Of a stretch of 64,000 nucleotides of DNA, positions 31,558-43,635 are shown one piece after another. The stretch is from Pipra filicauda. Taxonomy: Eukaryota > Chordata > Aves > Passeriformes > Pipridae. A program made the position numbers and the translations under genes. Below the pieces are notes generated by a model. The model ran no database searches. It saw only the letters and a program-made list of their open reading frames with translations, and was not told where the DNA came from. Every line of letters starts with the position of its first letter. Position 1 is the stretch's first letter. The DNA lies in assembly GCF_003945595.2 (NCBI RefSeq), contig NW_024104448.1:10309-74308 (forward strand), given 5' to 3'.

Positions 31558-33619
31558 GAAGTCATCAATAAGATCACAGCAATGGCCCCACTGACCAGCA
31601 AGAAGGAAACACAAGCTTTTCTGAGTGCCATAGGTTTCTGGAAGATGCACATCCCGGAGTACAGTCAAATCGTAAGTCCTCTCTATCTGGTAACCCGAAA
31701 AAAGAATGATTTCCAGTCGGGCCCAGAACAGCAACAAGCATTCAAACAGATTAAACGAGAGATTGCACATGCTGTAGCCCTTGGGCCAGTCAGGACGGGG
31801 ACAGATGTGAAAAATGTACTCTATTCTGCAGCTGGGAATAAAGGTCTCTCCTGGAGCCTCTGGCAAAAGGTGCCTGGTGAGACTCGAGGACGCCCACTTG
31901 GGTTCTGGAGCCGAAGCTACAGAGGATCTGAAGCCAACTACACCCCAACAGAGAAGGAGATCCTAGCGGCTTATGAAGGAGTACAAGCTGCCTCAGAGGT
32001 GATTGGCACAGAACAGCTGCTCCTGGTACCTCAACTACCAGTGCTGAACTGGATGTTTAAGGGAAAGGTGTCCACTACACATCATGCCACTGATGCTACA
32101 TGGAGTAAGTGGATCGCTCTGCTCACGCAGCATGCCCGTATTGGAAATCTGAATCGCCCTGGGATCCTAGAAGTCATCACAAATTGGCCGGAAGGTGAGA
32201 GTTTTGGTCTAGCAGATGAGGAAGAAGAGCAGGTGGTACGGGCTGAGGAAGCCCCAGAATTCGATAAACTACCGAAAGAAGAAGCACGCTACGCCCTCTT
32301 CACTGACAGTTCCTGCCGCCTTGTAGGAATGAAGCGTAAATGGAAAGCAACTGTATGGAGACCCACCCGACAAGTTTCAGAAGCTACTGAAGGGGAAGGA
32401 GAATCGAGTCAATTCGCAGAGCTCAAAGCTGTCCAGTTGGCATTGGACATTGCTGAATGGGAGAAGTGGCCAAAGCTTTACATCTACACTGACTCGTGGA
32501 TGGTAGCCAATGCTCTGTGGGGATGGTTGGACAGATGGAAGAAGGCCAATTGGAAATGCGGGGGGAAAACCCATCTGGGCTGCTGATACGTGGCAAGACA
32601 CTGCTACCTGGACAGAGAAGCTCACTGTGAGAGTCCCTCATGTAGACGCCCATGTGCTCAAAGGCCGAGCCAATGAGGAGCATCGCAGCAATGAACAGGC
32701 AGACCGAGCTGCATGAGTCAAGGTGTCACAGGTGGACCTGGACTGGCAGAACAAGGGAGAGTTGTTCCTAGCACGGTGGGCCCATGATGCCTCAGGTCAT
32801 CAGGGCAGAGATGCCACCCATAGATGGGCACGAGACTGAGGGGTGGACTTAACCAAGGACATTATTTCCCAGGTTATCCATGACTGTGAGACCTGCGCTG
32901 CCATTAAACAGGCTAAGAGACTGAAGCCCCTATGGTATAGTGGACGTTGGAGTAAGTATAGATATGGGGAGGCCTGGCAAGTTGATTACATCACACTGCC
33001 ACGAACCCGCCAAGGCAAGCGCTATGTGCTCACCATGGTGGAAGCCACCACTGGATGGCTGGAGACGTATCCGGTGCCCCATGCCACTGCTCGAAATACC
33101 ATCCTGGGCCTTGAAAAGCAAGTCCTGTGGCGACATGGCACCCCTGAGCACATCGAGTCAGATAATGGAACTCATTTCAAGAACAGCTTAGTTGCCACCT
33201 GGGCGGAGGAGCATGGCATCAAGTGGGTGTACCACATCCCATACCATGCAGTAGCTGTAGGGAAAGTTGAACGGCATAATGGACTGTTGAATACTACCCT
33301 GAAGGCATTGAGTGGAGGGACAGACAAGCACTGGGATCAGCATCTAGCAGAGGCTACATGGTTAGTCAACACCAGAGGCTCCATCAGCCGAGCTGGCCCT
33401 GCCCAATTAGAGTCCCTTCACACTGTGGATGGAGATAAGGTCCCCGTGATTCACGTGAGAGGTATGTTGGGGAAAAAGGTTTGGATTAACCCTGCCTCGA
33501 GCAAAGGCAAACCCATTAGTGGGATTGTTTTTGCCCAAGGACCCGGTTGCACCTGGTGGGTGATGCAGGAAGAGGGAGAAACTTGGTGTATACCTCAAGG
33601 GGACCTTATTTTCGGGTGA
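31558..33619 (+). pseudogene. pol: ERV-L-like pol remnant (RT end, RNase H, integrase)
   Basis: A plus-strand pol that lacks the catalytic part of reverse transcriptase. 31582-32586 reads the RT thumb/connection, then RNase H with the first acidic residue in LFTDSS and another in YTDSW. A frame change occurs near the G run at 32558-32565. The second frame carries the RNase H end, a stop at 32714-32716, the HHCC region, and a further stop near 32838. Integrase (32843-33619) is then open, with D in WQVDYI, D in SDNGTH and E in VERHNG. The family resemblance is to class III (ERV-L, spuma-related) elements, known in birds. No env or dUTPase is seen after it. The left edge joins satellite directly, so the 5' half is lost. 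Confidence 0.85.
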
Positions 33620-33792
33620 ACTGGCTGTAATTGTATATTTGCATCTGTATGTAACTCTGTACCTGTATCTGTTTTTGTATATATCTATTAGCAGATGTGT
33701 ACATAGTTAGAATAATGCATGTAGGTCTGAAGTTCAAAGACTCAATCTGATAAAGTGTGGTAGCATGGGAAAGAAAAATTAGGGGTGGATAA

Positions 33793-35254
33793 TGTTATAG
33801 GTTAGAACTTCAGGAAAATTTGTCTTTCCCCTGCCCCTCCTCTCACTGTAGGAAAAACGGAGTTTGAGTGAAAAAGGGGGGAAGGGAGGTTATTAGTTTT
33901 ACAAAAGATGTACCTGGCTGAGCTCTCCGGGTCATTAGATTTACAAAAGATATACCCTGGTCTTGCTGATGGGTGATTAAGAGAGACTGCGGAGAGAGGA
34001 ACTGCTGTTTTTTGGGGTTTTTTTTGGTGGGTGTGTGTTCGGAGGGGAGAGAGGGCAGATGGCTGCGTTCTGTCGCCGGGACAGAGTCAGAGACGGTATC
34101 CAGGGATCTCTGGAGGAAGAGCTACTGAGAGTCCAGACTCCAGTGGCAATCAGAAGGCCTGACCACCAGCCCTGCACTGCCACTGCCTCATGACACCTGC
34201 CGGGAGCTACTGGTCGTTTTTTTTCCTTCTCTTCATCGGAGAGGTCTGTGTTTGCTGGGAGGAGAGGGCAAAGCCTTGGAACGTTGTCACCTGGGAACAG
34301 TGAGTCCTGTTGAGGGGTGAACTGCTGAGGGGAGGGTCCCCCACCCCGTTGTCGGCTCCCTGCACGACCCGAGACCAACCCCCAGACCCCTCTCCCTGCA
34401 CGGTGACCGCCAGAGATCCCACAGCGCCTCTTGCCGACCATGACAGAGAACTGCAGGCCCTACATCTTCGGCGGTCCAACAGCGCCCCCTGCAGGCCACG
34501 ACAGGGCATTGCAGATCCTGCACCTTTAGTGACCAAATAGTGCCCCCTGCAGGCCACGATTAGGACTGTGCTAAAGGACAGGGAAAGTACACATTTAGAC
34601 TTTTTTGTTGTTTGGGTTTTTTTCTTTCTTTTTCCAGGATTGCTGTCTAGTTCTTTTGTGTTTTTGTTACTGTTTTTTGCCAACATACATATATCTTTTA
34701 TTAAAGGGTTGTTATTTCTTCTGGGTTTTCCACATTTTCCTCGAGTAAAGCCCCTTAATTTTGATATTCCAATTGCTGAGAGAGAGGAGTTTGGTCTACC
34801 TCATAACTCATCCTCTTTAGTAAACAGTCCAGTCTCATCAGACTGCGACAGTCAGGCAACTTCATAAACCAGTGTCTTACCCTGGCATTGAGACTTGGGA
34901 AACCACAGACAACTCTGATTCTAAGTCTGAGGAGAGAAAGAAACCAGGAGACTTTGAAGTTCAACTGATGTTTCTACAGTCTCCCAGCTTTCCTCACATT
35001 AATGAAAATTGGCTCATGAGGATAATGAGGATGCAGCTTCTGCTATGGGGAATTCTAAGCATTCTGGGGTCAGCAAGACAACCTGGTAAGTAACACTTGA
35101 GTGAATGGGGGGTTGTCTTGGGGGCTTGTTTCCCTTCTCTTTTCTGCCTCTCGGTTTCTCATTTTGTTTGCTACTTTCTTTGGAATAAATGTTTTGTTCA
35201 GCTTTCAACTGTGTACTGGTTTTGGCAATCTCCCTGCTACACGCAGACATAACA
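33793..35254 (+). mobile_element. Probable 3' LTR of the ERV-L-like element
   Basis: It begins TGTTATAGG after a purine-rich AGGGGTGGATAA. It would end ATAACA, giving a perfect 6-bp terminal inverted repeat, with AATAAA near 35184. It contains direct repeats: TTACAAAAGAT near 33900 and 33942, and GCCCCCTGCAGGCCACGA near 34480 and 34540. The right boundary is uncertain because similarity to 36885-36920 seems to cross it. An alternative purine tract (AAAAAGGGGGGAAGGGAGG, about 33871-33890) lies further right. No gene in this stretch. Confidence 0.45.
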
Positions 35255-37080
35255 AACAAATGACAGCATCAGCAGATGCCTTTCCATTCCTCTTTCCTTT
35301 CCCATTCCCTGTTCCTCTTCCCATTCCCACAGCCTACACACTATTTCACTTCTCACTTTAACAAAGCTCTTTTCTAAGCCTTCAAGCCCCTCAAAGGTGC
35401 CAAGGCCACATAGGAGGCCACACACAAACAGTACTCCTCTTCCCACTTGACAACACCTTCCCCCTCACTGTTCTACAGGGAACACCAGGAATCTGCTCGC
35501 AGAGGCCTCTCGTTTCCCATCAGCAGCTCAGCACAAGGAGCTAAAGGAGCTCAAGCCTTAGACCACAAGAGCTGACAGTGAGGAAACTTTGGGAGCAAAC
35601 TAATGCTGCTAACACGGACCCAGCTGAATCCAGCACACGATCACAGAATCCCAGAGTCCTTCAGCTTGGAAAAGACCTCCAAGATCAGTGAGTCTTGTGC
35701 AGCCCCTCCCCGACCGCCTGCAGGGACTGGATGATGCTTTGCACAAGCACCAAAAGGAATACTGTGAAAGCCATGGTCTGCAGGAGGACACAGAGAAGGG
35801 CTTGGCTGGGGCTGGGAAGGAGGGAGCTGGCGCTGGGGGAGCGGGGACGGGAGCCTCGGGGATGTGGCGCAGCAAGGACAGGGGCCCAGGCAGTTGGCAG
35901 GTGGCAAGGCCTCACCTCTGCCCCAGCAGCAGCACCGGGCCCTGCCCAAGGCACTCCTGCCAGGGGCTGGGCCCTGCAGGCAGGGGCAGAACCCACTCCC
36001 TGGGGCGGCCTTGCTGCCCCGGCCCTCGTCCGGCCCAGCCTCTCCCTGTGTGTGCACTCCCCACAGCACAGGCTGCACTGGGCAGCATCCCCTGATGGGC
36101 CCTGCAGAGCTGCCCCACGGGGACACTTCCCTTTTATGTCACAGGCGCCACAGCCTGTCCCAGCCAGCCCTGCCCATTGTCCCCACCCCGGCTCAGTGAC
36201 TCACAGTGGCCCCTGGCAACCAAAGAACCAAAGCCCCACACCCCCAGAGTGCAGCCCCACCCATCTGCAAGGGGCCCCCAAAGGGTTCCCTGCACAAAGC
36301 AGCCCCTCCAAACCCTTGTCAGATAGAAAACTGGGGGACATGACCCTTGGATGCTTTTAGTACAGAGGTACAAGCTTTTCTTGAAAAATGGAGGGGGTCA
36401 CTTTTTTATTATTTTTTTTATTATTATTTTATTATTATATATCCATTATATATCCATTTGGGGACAGGATGTCCTACAGGCTAATGTGGTGTCACATTTG
36501 GAGTGAAAAGTACTTTTCAAAGAAACTCAGGGTGCATGGGTGATGCAGAGGAAGCTGCCAATCACTCAATGTGAAGCTCAACACTGCTTTGCACCAGCAC
36601 TGCCCTTCAACACACATCTTTGGCAAAGACAAAGATGTCAGGGTTTAGTTTCTAAATCAGTAACACTTGACAAGATGTCTTTATGAACTGACAGCAAGAG
36701 AACTTAGGAGCAGCTTAGGGTTGGCAAGTGTAGGAGCCCAGAAGAGAAGGGGCTGATGGGTAGGTCGTGAACACTGACAGCTGGATGGTCGTGGAGCCGA
36801 CCAAGGACTGCTGGTAAAATAGAAAGAACATGTGACTGGGGAAGGGGCAGCACTTCTCCCTGACAAACATCCTTGTTCCAGTTCCAACAGACACAAAAAA
36901 CAAGTGACAGCATCAGCACAGAAGCTCCTCTTTGCCTTGCCTTGCCTTGCCAGACATGAAAGACATCACCTGCTGGACTCTGCCCAAACACCAGCCCCTC
37001 CTCTCCCTTGTCAACCACTCAACCACAGCCTGCACACACCCACACCTGCCAGGGCCAACTGGCTGTTTCTCTTCTCTTTT
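35255..37080. other. Gene-poor spacer with old repeats
   Basis: No convincing coding region. Contents are a pyrimidine-rich tract (about 35280-35330), a short CR1-like end on the minus strand (35637-35705, CACAGAATCCCAGAGTCC and GGAAAAGACCTCCAAGATCA), GC-rich unique sequence (35800-36340), and an A/T tract (36395-36450, TTATTATTTT). A diverged repeat pair has TGACAGCATCAGCA at 35262 and 36906. Confidence 0.6.
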
Positions 37081-37084
37081 CTGC

Positions 37085-37660
37085 CTGGGGGTGAAGGAAG
37101 AAGGACAGGGAGGGCATTTACCTTCAGGCCAGAGGGAAGGGGAAGGAGATCCCCCCAAATCCATCCCCAGCAGGACGGGGGTTGGGGGGGACATTGGGGG
37201 ACCCCCAAGAGTATTTTTGAAGGGGGGGAAAGGATGGGGGCATCCACAGGGGGGTGGGGGGGAGGGACCCAGGAATCTCGTGGTGGGACACTGGGGGGTT
37301 CCCAGTAGTTTCTTGGGGGAGTTGACCCTCAGCAGTCCGGGGGTGGGGGAAATGGACGGAGGAATCTGCTGTAAAGGCTTGGAGAGACCCAAAAGATTCT
37401 AGGAGGGGGTCGGGAGGGGCCCAGGAGTCCTGAAGAGGGTTTGGGGGTCCCCAGGAGGGAGTTTGGGGGTCTGAGGTGGTCCCAGGAGATTTTCAAGGGT
37501 TAAGGGGACACACAGGAGATTTGGGGGAAGGGGGAAAGGCGGAGGGGAGGCCCCCAGGAGGGGGGCTTTCGGAGGGTCCCCAGGACTCTTGGGGGGGATC
37601 TGGGCAGTTCCCAAGAGTCTTGGGGGAGATTTGGAGGGGTCACCAGGAGCCCCCGGACCC
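37085..37660. repeat. G-rich minisatellite-like tract
   Basis: Degenerate units around CCCAGGAG-N-TTTGGGGG and TCTTGGGGGAG, with many runs of five or more G on the + strand. It lies immediately 3' of the FLOT1 exon on the minus strand, where it reads C-rich and would be intron 1. Confidence 0.75.
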
Positions 37661-37671
37661 CCCGAACTCAC

Positions 37672-37714
37672 CCGACACCACCATGGCCTCGTTGGGGCCG
37701 CACGTGAAAAACCT
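37672..37714 (-). pseudogene. FLOT1: FLOT1 first coding exon fragment, start codon lost
   Basis: The minus strand encodes FFTCGPNEAMVVS and then G split by an intron, identical to residues 2-14 of flotillin-1 and followed by a perfect donor GG|GTGAGT. Flotillin-1 is a membrane-raft scaffold with a PHB/SPFH domain; only its N-terminus is here. The expected initiator ATG is AGG at 37714-37712, so this copy lacks the normal start. Sequence up to 37787 (CpG-containing, with an ATTGG box) could be 5' UTR or promoter. It ends at an LTR-S boundary. I found no further flotillin exon down to 35255. It could be a relic or the edge of a gene disrupted by rearrangement; a base error at the ATG is not excluded. 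Confidence 0.75.
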
Positions 37715-37787
37715 CTCAGCGGGGGAGACCCTGCGGCCGGGATCGATCTGGACCAATCGGGTTCAATCGTGATCCCTCGTCCCCCCC

Positions 37788-38751
37788 TGTAGCAGTACGT
37801 TCGGATACGTGTCCGGAATAAAGACAAGTGCCAAAAAATACTCAAACACACAAAATATCTTTTATTACAGTGAGATAATAATAATAGCAATAAACTTAGC
37901 AAGAGGAATTAAAAACTAAAAAAGGATACAAAATAACTACCTTATCGGGTGGCATTAAGACAAATACTACAAACAGCATTTAATACAGTATTAACTAGTG
38001 AAAAAGGGATACCAAAAAAGGATCTTAACACAATATTATGGATAACAAGATATTGGTTAGTAAAGAGGGAAACTAAAGGAAAAATACTATAAACATAAAA
38101 GGGGAATTAAAGGAACACTAAAAGGATATTAAAAAGTTTGTTCTCTCAGTTGCTTCCTATCAAACTGTGCTTACCCACACAGACAGGCCAGGGCTGTCAG
38201 GATCTGCAGCAGCTGGTCGGTACCCGTGCTTAGCGGGCGTCCCCGTGGAGCAACACAGTCTCGGTGGTAGAATAATGAGTATCGCTCGACTCAGCAGCTC
38301 CGACACCCCATTTTTATCAGTTCCACATTACACTACGTAGGGCCAGTACGTAGTATAAGGTGATGCCTGAATGGCAGCCAAACCCCGCCTAATCATTACC
38401 TAATGGCAACAGTCTGCGCATGCCCTACTTGTAGGGCAAGGGGCCAGCGACCCCTGCCCACATAATCTTCCTCCCATCATCATCTTTCTCACCCCTATGG
38501 ATGACCTCTACCATTGTGTTTCAAGGGTAGATGTATCTATCTTGCAATATGTAGCAAAACCAAGGAAGAACTCAGCTCTGATAATAGGGGATATCAAGCT
38601 GACTTGCTAAAAAGCACAATGGACCTTACAATTAGCTTGTGCCATGAAGTTACATTGTACCATACTCTAGCTGGTTTCACATCCTAATATGATTCTGTTC
38701 TCACGCCTCTATGCTCCATTGATCATCTAATTCAAAAGTATCCCCCTTACA
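37788..38751 (-). repeat. 3' LTR of the LTR-S provirus
   Basis: 964 bp, TG...CA, with the same dyad, TATA-like box, splice donor and AATAAA as the solo copies. The outer flank is the upstream side of the FLOT1 exon. A clear polypurine tract is not present just inside it. Confidence 0.9.
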
Positions 38752-40104
38752 TACCACCGCGTGATCAATGGTAGCAAGAGGGTGACAACGAACTACCCGA
38801 GATTGTAATGCATTTAGCTTGGTGTTTATCGTTCGACGTACACATGTTAGTATACAGGGAATCATACACAATATGCATGTTATTATACATCCAACTATTG
38901 ACCAACCTATTAACGCTTTTCGTAACCAAGGTCATCCCCATTTCCAATCACCAAAGAGGTTCCATTCATCATGAACATGTAATTGTTGAGTAAGGGCTTT
39001 TAATTTCTGGATGCTAGCATGAACAGATTCAGAATGATCACTTAAACTCATGCAGCACATGCCCTCAAAATCTTGACAGCCATGTCCCTGGGCTAACAAC
39101 AAAAAAATCAATAGCAGCTCTATTTTGTATACTTGCATGTCTAACAGTCTACATCTGTGAGCAATGCACTCAAAGCAGCAGAAGTAGCATTAGCTTCTTT
39201 AGCCAACCAGCATCCTAGTTTATTTAAAGAAGCCAAAGCATGAGCAGTCCCTATCTGAGATATTATACTAGCAGTTATTCTTTCAGCCTTATTCCAAAAC
39301 TCTACATCAGAGTTACAGACCGGAGTAAATCGCCGTGTGCCACGTCTGCGTCTTCTTAGCTTAGGCAAGGTTACACTGCGAGGATGAAAAAAGGTTAATT
39401 GTCCAAAGGTACAAGGGCTTATTACAGCCTTTCTTGGAATACCTTTCCATGCTCTTTATCCACAAATGAGAAACAGATCATTTGTGAAACCTATTGCATC
39501 AGATCCAGGAATAAATCGTTTTTGCAGAGTCTCATTGCACCAAGCTGATGCGTTCTGGTATATATCTCTAGGAAAAATGTCAACTCCTCCTTCATTAACC
39601 TTGGTACCTGATGTATAGTTTAGGTAGAAGCATCGAGTTGCAGTTTGCTAACACGGTCTCATTATATAGAGTTCCCCACCAGTAGTTATCAATGGGTACT
39701 CCAACCAGACAGGTGCGAAAAGGACTCGTGAGAGTTACCATGGACACACATATCACGTCCGTCTTCGTCACGTTTGCCAGGGTGGTCCACACATTGACAT
39801 CTAAAACAGAAGTCAACAAAGAAGAGTTGATATCTTTCTGGAAGGTACAGTTGGGTCTGGAAGAGGTCCTGCTGCTCTGCACCCTCAGGGGACAAACCAG
39901 CTCCTGAGGGATGTTGGATTCCATCCCACCGCGTGGTCCATGGCTGGACCATGACACTGGTGAACGACTCAAACAGCGTATTGATGAAGTGTCATTTTTG
40001 GAGTCAACAGTAATTGAGATAATCTTTTCCCGGTTGGCAGACCTAGTTTCCAAGTTTGGACAGGTGAACAGGTGTGTCCAATCGTATGGGCTCAGACAAT
40101 GCAA
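38701..40104 (-). pseudogene. env: env remnant of the LTR-S provirus
   Basis: The surface-subunit part (to 39595) retains a CLVGVP motif like CLIGIP in the intact provirus. A polybasic stretch RRRRRGTRR (about 39330-39355) marks the cleavage region. The transmembrane part keeps the LLLAQGHGC and CX6CC motifs (39060-39085). It is broken: frame changes occur near 39100-39140 (an A run) and between the two subunits, and a TGA lies at 38934-38932. The anchor and cysteine-rich tail follow in frame, and the frame runs 51 bases into the 3' LTR before stopping at 38701. Both proviruses share an alpharetrovirus-like Env lineage, though their LTRs and primer sites differ. Confidence 0.75.
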
Positions 40105-41597
40105 TGAATCTCAGGAATTTCTGCAAAATATAAAGTCTAGTACAACACAACTTCTCATTTCAGAATTTTATAGTCTGGATTCATCTTTTATAGTATGAAG
40201 TGGTTGACTGCCAGTCACACATTTATAGGCCTGTTAGGAGCTATCACAGGCAATGTATATCTGGAGTTTGATGCAACACCAGACAACATCCTGGTCTCAC
40301 CAACCGCTCCCACAGAAAGCTTGCACTCTCTGTACAGATTCCAGGCCTCATCGGGAGCAAACCGTCCTGCCCCAGTTTACCCCTGACTGCAGTCAATCCC
40401 CCTTCACCTCATGGAGTGATAGTACAGGTTATCTCTTGCCTCCATGCTATAAAAGAATTTTATCCATATTCACATTAACTATACCACTGAGTGTGAAATA
40501 ATTTCTACATTTAACTAGAATATAACCAGTTCATCATAAGAAAATTGTAAACATGATGCGAACCAGAGCCCATAGGGAGGTCCACAAATATCAGTCCCTC
40601 ATTTGCAGTCTTACCAACCAGCTTTTCAACATAAGCTTTTCTTCTGCGAGGCCCAGCACCTCACACATGGTTATTTCACAATCACATATATTCCAAAAGG
40701 TTTCTGTCATTTGTTGATTCCAAATAATTCTTGCCACCTGCTGTAAAACTACTGGGATGAAACACATACAAATATGAGCACTGCAAAACAATCAGTGTCT
40801 GATTCAGAATTCCCAAACCACACCGTTCTGCCTGATCTTCACAAACATCACTGGTGTGACATCAATAGCACAGAAATGGATCGTTCTATACAGTGATGAC
40901 CATTAGGCTTCAGGATGTTACAAGTTTTATAGTTTTCCATTGTCCTTTTTCCCCCCTTAGTGGCATGTCTACCCCATCCCAGGAAACAAAACCAAGCACA
41001 ATTGCAGTCCCTCTGCACACAGCATCACATATGTCCTTCACTTCTTGAAGCCAGGGCTTAGCTCTAGCCTTTACCTTTAACACTGCTACCAGAACAACTT
41101 GGCAGCACACAGTTCAGGAATAATATTCCAATTCTGATTGTTGCTTACCAGTAACACAAAACAAAGCATATAGATTGTTGGTGCAACTCATCTAAGAAAT
41201 ATAGACCTTCCTATCTCTGGAGCAGTAGATCCAGGGATCCATTGGGACACGAGACCTGCTATGCAGAAAAGAATAACCAATCTATCTTGTTATTCAAGAT
41301 ACATGACCTGCACTGAATAGGCTAATGCAAGAGTAGTCATGGCTATGGTAACTATATCCTCCCAACCTCTGGCCAGGACATTGTTCATTACATGAATCCC
41401 AACATCAGGTGTGGACAAGACACACAAGAGACAGGTACACGATAACTGAGTCATTACACCAGTTAACAAAAGTTAGTAGATACAATTAATTATATTTAGG
41501 ATATGTTTTTCTTCCATGTGATATTCGGGCTGGTCTTGTGCTACTCAGCATTCACTGATTTCTGTCCAGAATTCTTGCCGCTCATGATAAGGTTTCA
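40105..41597 (-). other. Unresolved internal region of the LTR-S provirus
   Basis: Only short frames, with no RT, RNase H or integrase motif found in reading. It occupies the place of pol and the env leader. It may be diverged retroviral or inserted sequence. Confidence 0.4.
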
Positions 41598-42809
41598 TCA
41601 AACATGCTGGAAGCCAGCAGGGTCCTGTGGGAGACAAAACACAAACAACTCCCCCCTTCCAAATACTAACAACTTAATATTTACTTGAGGTGTCATATTA
41701 CCCCTCCTCGTTAAACAGTATAATTTTATCAAGTTAAGGTTTTGTTCTGTGGGTGGGAGGCCTGAAAGGTCACCAAGTTGCTGCAACCTCTCTATGATCT
41801 CTTCTATGGGTGCCCCCGAGTTAGACACTAGCAGTGGAATAATGTATGGTTTCCAGGGTACAGGACAGCCTTCTAACAGTTTGTTTCACATTACTGGAAT
41901 TAAAGGCTGTTGCATGTAAAGTTCAGGGCTCTGCAGCTCAATAGCTACTTTCATCCCTTCCCCCTTTAATATTTTGATTGCTTGATGAAGAGTTACCCAG
42001 GATGGACTTCCATCCTGCCATGATCCATCACTAGTAAAATGGTCACTAAGACCTTCAGCAATGACTGAAACCAAAGTTCTATCAACTCCTGGTGTTTGTC
42101 TTAAATGCCAAAGGGCATTTTGTAATATACATCATTAGTTAACCCTAAAAACTTCGTGGCATCAACATCGTCTATTATCACAGAGTCAGCCTCTTGCTCT
42201 GTGTGCCAACTCATCTGATGTTGATAACTTCTCTGAATTTTCTATAAAATCGTCCTCATCAGAATCATCACTACTACTCTATATGTTACTATCCCACTTC
42301 TCTGTATCCCAATCAGGAGAAGTGATTATAGCTCACACCCATGGTCCCCGATCACTTCGGTCTATTTTCCTTTGTCTGCGCCAAACAGTTCTCACAACAT
42401 ATTTCTCAGCTAAAGTAACACATTTATCTTCTGCCCTGTTCTTTTCGGCCTGAAGGTCAAGTAAAGTCTGGCGTTGTACCAACTGAGTGGCTCTTACAGC
42501 GTTCAGCTGCTCCTGCAGTTTTTTGCATTTTTCCACAGTTAACTTGAATGCAGTAAGCAGTGCACCCCCCATTCGTCCAGCCTGTTCCAGATGACTGCTT
42601 GATTTAGTAGTAGGGGTAAACTGCTCCCAGTATTGCAATACTTCCATCGGGGTCTGCTGCCCCCAATACTCAAGAGGAATCTTTGTACATGCTTCTCACT
42701 TATTCTACAAAGTAATCCATGGCTCCTGCCCCAATTCTGTTAATTCACGGGGAGGAGCTTTCTTGGGTTTATTGCCACCTGCGGCTGACCCTCCTAACCA
42801 CTTTTTCAT
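41598..42809 (-). pseudogene. gag-like remnant
   Basis: Follows the leader at the gag position. It starts MKKWLGGSAAGG at 42809, has two stops near 42705, then a 104-aa open part (42647-42333) with a glutamine/lysine-rich, coiled-coil-like section. After more stops, frames at 42074-41886 and 41828-41598 follow. No zinc knuckle or major homology region is evident. The gag identity rests on position. Confidence 0.45.
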
Positions 42810-43635
42810 CTTTATCTACTAACGTTCTCACTAACAAAACAATGACAAAAGATTCTCAATTTTTAAGCTAGACACAATGAGACACACCAATCCACAAACT
42901 ATGGCTCTTACATCACAACCAAGCCTAACTACACATACACACCAAATCTAAAATTTCTGTATACCAACCACAAAATACACACTCTACAGTAACTCTGAAT
43001 GAATCCTCAAAAAGACATATCTATGAGTGAAACAACAATAAAACCTAATCCACCAAGTATCTTCTAAACTCTGATTCTCTCCACACCGAATACAATAAAA
43101 ATTTAAAGTACGATCTAGCCTGGGTTGCTTCTAGGTCCCAGGATATATTTATTACAATTAATACAACGAAGTCGTACATATAAACAACAGCAACAAAAAA
43201 GGACAAATCTTAATTCTAGGTCTCAAGGAGTGTGATCACAATTAATTGCTCAGAACTACCTCCCATATGCAAAAAACAAACAAAGCATATAAAACACAAG
43301 CACTACCACCCATATAGTAACTTAATCAACAAGAACAACAAAAACCAGTTCAAAACAAAGTAAAACAAGCAGAAGATATGAACCCAGACACTGGCACTCA
43401 CGGCACCCACACAGAGTTCACCTCACACACAGGGACGCAGCTTCCCAGGCTATGCTCTCCACCTGAGAATCTCCCTTTTACACAACACACACGGGGACGC
43501 GGCTCTCCAGGCTGTGCACTCCACCAGAAGATCTCCCACCAATACACAGAGATACATCAACTGAGCACTCCACCAAAGAATTCCCTGGAGGGCACTGCTT
43601 ATTCCTCCATGTATCCTGCCGACTATGCCAATTTA
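42810..43635 (-). promoter_or_regulatory. Provirus leader with tRNA-Ser primer binding site
   Basis: The minus strand reads TGGCATAGTCGGCAGGAT (43630-43613), five bases after the LTR. It matches the 3' end of tRNA-Ser at 17 of 18 positions by recall. Next come imperfect ~63-bp repeats (about 43425-43600) sharing ACACA-GGGACGC-GCT, CCAGGCT-TG and CTCCACC. The rest is A-rich on the + strand with no gene. Confidence 0.7.

Noticed and set aside
33871..33890. AAAAAGGGGGGAAGGGAGG as the ERV-L polypurine tract, placing the LTR start at 33891
   Set aside because: The following bases (TTATTAG) lack the TG start. The TGTTAT...ATAACA pair at 33793-35254 fits better, though only moderately.
35641..36360. 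GC-rich frames on both strands as further FLOT1 or other MHC-linked exons
   Set aside because: No flotillin PHB-domain motif and no exon-like splice signals were found by eye. Low-complexity proline/alanine translation.
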